Source of the DNA: DAOTVC01 sp034437215
Lineage (GTDB): Bacteria; Chloroflexota; Anaerolineae; B4-G1; SLSP01
DNA: 16,065 nucleotides
Assembly (NCBI GenBank): GCA_034437215.1
Contig: DAOTVC010000064.1
Location: forward strand, 1 to 16,065
Reading direction: 5' to 3'
The notes under the pieces were generated by a model, which had not been told where the DNA came from, searched no databases, and worked only from the letters and a program-made list of their open reading frames with translations. A program made the position numbers and the translations under genes. This document shows, piece by piece, positions 14,341 through 16,065 of the stretch. Positions within the stretch are counted from its first letter, which is position 1, and each line of letters starts with the position of its first letter.

Positions 14341-14561
14341 ACTCCCTCTGCTTTTCGTGTAGGGGACCTGTGGAGAGGCTCCGTTACGGCCCTGTTCGAG
14401 GTCGCCGACACCGTGAGTAGAGGCGTCGTCATACGCCAATCTCCTGCGACAACGTCTGCGATGAGGTGCGGTCGATAGGGTCTACCGGCAACTTTCCGTG
14501 TTGTGATCTAGATGCTTGCTCCGCAGCTCGGTACAGTGCACTACACTACACTCTTCTCTAT

Positions 14562-14589
14562 AGTATAAGATGAGTTATAGGAAGAGCAA
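14562..14589 (-). promoter_or_regulatory. Candidate promoter of the histidine kinase gene
   Basis: On the minus strand TTGCTC (14589-14584), a 16-base spacer and TATACT (14567-14562) resemble a housekeeping promoter; the -10 matches at five of six bases, the -35 only at TTG and little else. The start would be near 14555, leaving a leader of about 215 bases before ATG 14340. The surrounding AT-rich patch stands out from the GC-rich flanks. Confidence 0.4.
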
Positions 14590-14790
14590 GAGGGGCATAG
14601 CGAGAGCCGTCGCCTCCAACGGCGGCTGCTCTCACAGGTACGGATGGGGTAAGGGCGCGCGGGCCCTTTCTCCTTGATTCTAGTCCTTGTTCCCTATCCA
14701 ACGTGATCCAGGCCCGTCCGTGGTTTTCGTGCCCTCCCGAGGAGATGTGGTAGCGGGTCGTATGGTAGTGCACGCGCCCCTGAAGAGAGT

Positions 14791-14835
14791 CGGCCAGGAG
14801 CCCCTCAGCCAGGAGCCCCTCGGCCAGGAGCCCCT
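14791..14835. repeat. Three tandem copies of a 15-base repeat
   Basis: The unit cggccaggagcccct occurs at 14791-14805, 14806-14820 (one base different: cagcc) and 14821-14835, followed by a partial cggc. The unit is a multiple of three, so an opposite-strand frame would read repeated RGSWP, but no gene is supported there. Confidence 0.8.
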
Positions 14836-14925
14836 CGGCGATCTTTTTTGAGTTTGCTCCACTTCATCCCCGCTCCTTCTGTATCGCCCAGCAGCCGGGC
14901 AGTGTTGTCCTCCCGCGTGATCACC

Positions 14926-14951
14926 TACGGAATACGCGGTACGAAATACGC
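14926..14951. repeat. Two tandem 12-base repeats
   Basis: TACGGAATACGC (14926-14937) and TACGAAATACGC (14940-14951) are separated by two bases and followed by aatc. They look like a short relic of the 'tacgaaatacgcaat' class of intergenic repeats, which I recall from filamentous Chloroflexota genomes. Confidence 0.5.
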
Positions 14952-15079
14952 AATCATCTTCACGCCCGATGATAGATTCCTGAAGGTTTCTGTCAAGCCA
15001 CCGGCGGACAAAGACCGCGGTCGTGAGTATACGGGGCGCCGTCGATCGTGAGGGCCGGCGAATCGCTTGAACAGTGCAC

Positions 15080-15110
15080 AAAAACGGGGACCGGAAGAGC
15101 TCCGGTCCCC
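15080..15110 (-). terminator. Rho-independent terminator of the DUF1328 gene
   Basis: On the minus strand a perfect 10-base stem (15110-15101 with 15095-15086; ggggaccgga/tccggtcccc) with a five-base loop is followed by G and five T (15084-15080). It lies 24 bases after the stop of the small membrane protein gene. Confidence 0.9.
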
Positions 15111-15133
15111 CCTCACTTCGAGTGATCAGATCG

Positions 15134-15304
15134 TCACAGAATGATGACGCCCAGGGCGCCCAGGATCAACATCAACAGTCCGATGACCAGGAAGATCCCG
15201 AAGATCAACTTCGCGATGGAGGCAGCACCCCGCGCGATGCCGGTGAAGCCTAACAGGCCCGCGATGATGGCGACTACCAGCAGACCAAGTGCCAGCTCTA
15301 ACAT
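15134..15304 (-). CDS. DUF1328 family small membrane protein
   Basis: A 56-residue protein made of two hydrophobic helices (about 2-20 and 32-54) joined by GFTGIARGAASIAK. This matches DUF1328 (the YtjA type) over its whole length: MLELALGLLVVAIIAGLLGF then TGIARGAASIAKLIFGIFLV. The family is usually annotated as small stress-associated membrane proteins of unknown mechanism. ATG 15304 has a strong ribosome binding site, gaggagggt (15319-15311), at a 6-base spacing, so the longer frame reaching 15376 is not used. The gene has its own terminator, and three hairpins lie just upstream in its probable leader or promoter. It is divergent from the lipoprotein gene. Confidence 0.9.
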   Translation of the reverse strand: MLELALGLLVVAIIAGLLGFTGIARGAASIAKLIFGIFLVIGLLMLILGALGVIIL

Positions 15305-15340
15305 AGTTTTACCCTCCTCAGTTATGTGATTGATGATAGC

Positions 15341-15391
15341 TTGTCGCTCTACGACAAACAGGTGAACCCCTTTCACCTATCCACAGGATAG
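15341..15391. promoter_or_regulatory. Three consecutive inverted repeats upstream of the DUF1328 gene
   Basis: Three perfect inverted repeats follow one another: TTGTCG-ctcta-CGACAA (15341-15357), AGGTGAA-cccct-TTCACCT (15360-15378) and CTATCC-aca-GGATAG (15377-15391); the last two share two bases. They lie 37-87 bases upstream of the DUF1328 start. They could be operators for a stress regulator or hairpins in the leader RNA. A weak minus-strand promoter (TTGCAC, 18 bases, TATCCT) would overlap the third. Confidence 0.55.
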
Positions 15392-15414
15392 CACACGCCC
15401 CTTCCTCTGTGCAA

Positions 15415-15428
15415 TATATCGCGATATA
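15415..15428. promoter_or_regulatory. 14-base perfect palindrome in the divergent promoter region
   Basis: tatatcg/cgatata is perfectly self-complementary and lies in the middle of the 240-base region between the divergent DUF1328 and lipoprotein genes, a natural place for an operator. Length alone does not prove binding. Confidence 0.35.
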
Positions 15429-15482
15429 GAAGCAGGGTATAGACCGGGATATAAATTGGCTACTCACCGACCGCGCCCACCC

Positions 15483-15510
15483 TTGCTTTAATCCCCGCTC
15501 ATCGTACAAT
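15483..15510 (+). promoter_or_regulatory. Candidate promoter of the lipoprotein gene
   Basis: TTGCTT (15483-15488), a 16-base spacer and TACAAT (15505-15510, five of six bases of the -10 consensus). The start would fall near 15517, giving a leader of roughly 28 bases before the GTG start. Confidence 0.4.
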
Positions 15511-15544
15511 CCCCGAGAAAATGCAAGAGGAAGGGAGACCGCCT

Positions 15545-16065
15545 GTGAAGATTATGAGGAAGAGGGTCCTGTTCACCCTCGTTGTGCTCTCGTTCGCCCT
15601 GAGCGCCTGTGCCCCCCCTACGGTGGGTCCCACACCGACGCCCACGCGCACGCCCCGGCCCACGGAGACGCCCACCCCCATTCCCACCCCCACGCCCGCC
15701 TTCCCGGTGACCGTGGCCTGTGCCGCCTTCGTGCCCGGTGACGTCTGCAAGGAGCTGCGGGTGCTCGTCACCGCCGACCCCGCCCACTTCTCGTGGGTCG
15801 AGAGCGTCGAAGGGGCCGACATCGTACTGGGCGGAGAGGGCATTCCCGGCGCGAAGGCCCTCGGGACGTGGACCTACGCCGTTGCCGCCCCCTTCTTTAC
15901 CGTCGCCGACGAGGTGGCGAGCGCCGACCTCGTCGCGACCTGGCAGGGGACGCCCAGCGGCCCCTTGACCGAGCACCCCCTGCTGGTGACGGAGGATACC
16001 CGCGACGCGCTGACCTCCCTCTGGGGAGAGCCGGGGGAGAGCGTGCAGGTCGTCTCGCCGGAGGT
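15545..16065 (+). CDS. Lipoprotein with Pro/Thr linker, CapA-like N-terminal region (runs off the window)
   Basis: The frame is open from GTG 15545 to the window end (173 complete codons). It begins with a lipoprotein signal: basic VKIMRKR, hydrophobic VLFTLVVLSF and lipobox ALSAC, so it should be acylated and exported. A Pro/Thr linker (PTPTPTRTPRPTETPTPIPT, about 32-51) follows, then a folded domain with WTYAVAAPFFTVADEV and PLLVTEDTRDALTSLWGEPG. The latter pattern recalls the N-terminal part of CapA-type lipoproteins (PgsA/CapA metallophosphoesterase fold) of Chloroflexota, but the catalytic region is beyond the window, so this is tentative. GTG 15545 is preferred because aggaaggg (15528-15535) lies at a proper distance; ATG 15521 and ATG 15554 are in frame but poorly placed. 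Confidence 0.75.
   Translation, partial: MKIMRKRVLFTLVVLSFALSACAPPTVGPTPTPTRTPRPTETPTPIPTPTPAFPVTVACAAFVPGDVCKELRVLVTADPAHFSWVESVEGADIVLGGEGIPGAKALGTWTYAVAAPFFTVADEVASADLVATWQGTPSGPLTEHPLLVTEDTRDALTSLWGEPGESVQVVSPE

Larger units (their letters stand above)
14341..15079. other. Gene-free stretch with promoter and short repeats
   Basis: About 740 bases without a recognisable gene on either strand. Its near end is the leader of the histidine kinase. Farther out it holds a candidate kinase promoter (14562-14589), three tandem 15-base repeats (14791-14835) and two tandem 12-base repeats (14926-14951). The short ORFs that cross it have low-complexity products and no ribosome binding sites. Confidence 0.6.

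Noticed and set aside
12019..14478. 819-residue open frame on the + strand opposite the histidine kinase
   Set aside because: Its product is Leu/Val/Gly/His-rich with no domain, while the opposite frame has complete REC, PAS, GAF, HisKA and HATPase motifs. It is a shadow caused by high GC.
14680..15081. 133-residue - strand frame with repeated RGSWP
   Set aside because: The repeat is only the translation of the 15-base tandem repeat; there is no ribosome binding site or family match.
15488..15976. 162-residue - strand frame rich in Gly and Arg
   Set aside because: Shadow of the lipoprotein gene, whose signal peptide, lipobox and Pro/Thr linker are clear on the + strand.

Overview
The window is GC-rich bacterial chromosomal DNA with long, tightly packed genes. 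No rRNA, tRNA or CRISPR array was seen. The best guess for the source is a Chloroflexota-type bacterium (Anaerolineae or Chloroflexia grade). This is inference only. It rests on the remnant kinase/formylglycine-generating-enzyme gene, the Pro/Thr-linker lipoprotein that resembles CapA-type proteins, the very large PAS-rich kinase, and repeats built from 'cgcaaagagcgc' and 'acggagaacac' style motifs.

Layout. 1-510 is the 3' part of an IS5-type transposase cut by the window edge. 562-845 is a cluster of small palindromic repeats; a related complete copy lies at 4755-4925. 881-1282 is a DUF2177 membrane protein. 1563-3920 is a two-gene operon of a DUF485 protein and an ActP-like sodium:carboxylate symporter with an unusually long soluble insert, closed by a strong terminator at 3947-3983. 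Convergent to it, 4711-4005 is a VapC-type PIN toxin with an unrecognised upstream partner. 8166-4960 is a 1068-residue membrane signalling protein: PHP phosphoesterase, membrane-flanked Cache sensor, PAS, two CBS domains and a DUF294 nucleotidyltransferase. 8167-10354 holds two intact genes (a zinc-less MDR oxidoreductase and a four-helix membrane protein) set among debris: pieces of mscL, two other MDR genes, and a collapsed Ser/Thr kinase-FGE gene. 11104-10571 is a GNAT acetyltransferase, just downstream of a REC-PASx3-GAF-PAS histidine kinase (14340-11164). 14341-15133 is almost gene-free. 15304-15134 is a 56-residue DUF1328 protein with its own terminator and three consecutive hairpins upstream. 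15545 to the end is the start of a lipoprotein.

How the genes may work together. The most interesting idea is that the symporter operon and the PHP-Cache-PAS-CBS-DUF294 protein form one module. Cache domains of this type are known to bind small carboxylates, and symporters of the ActP/VC_2705 type are, from memory, often encoded near CBS-DUF294 proteins and a DnaQ-like exonuclease. Here a PHP domain, another metal-dependent phosphoesterase/nuclease fold, is fused directly to the DUF294 protein. That would give one polypeptide with a carboxylate sensor, an adenosyl-ligand sensor (CBS), a nucleotidyltransferase and a phosphoesterase. The domain order is seen in the sequence; the coupling to transport is inference.
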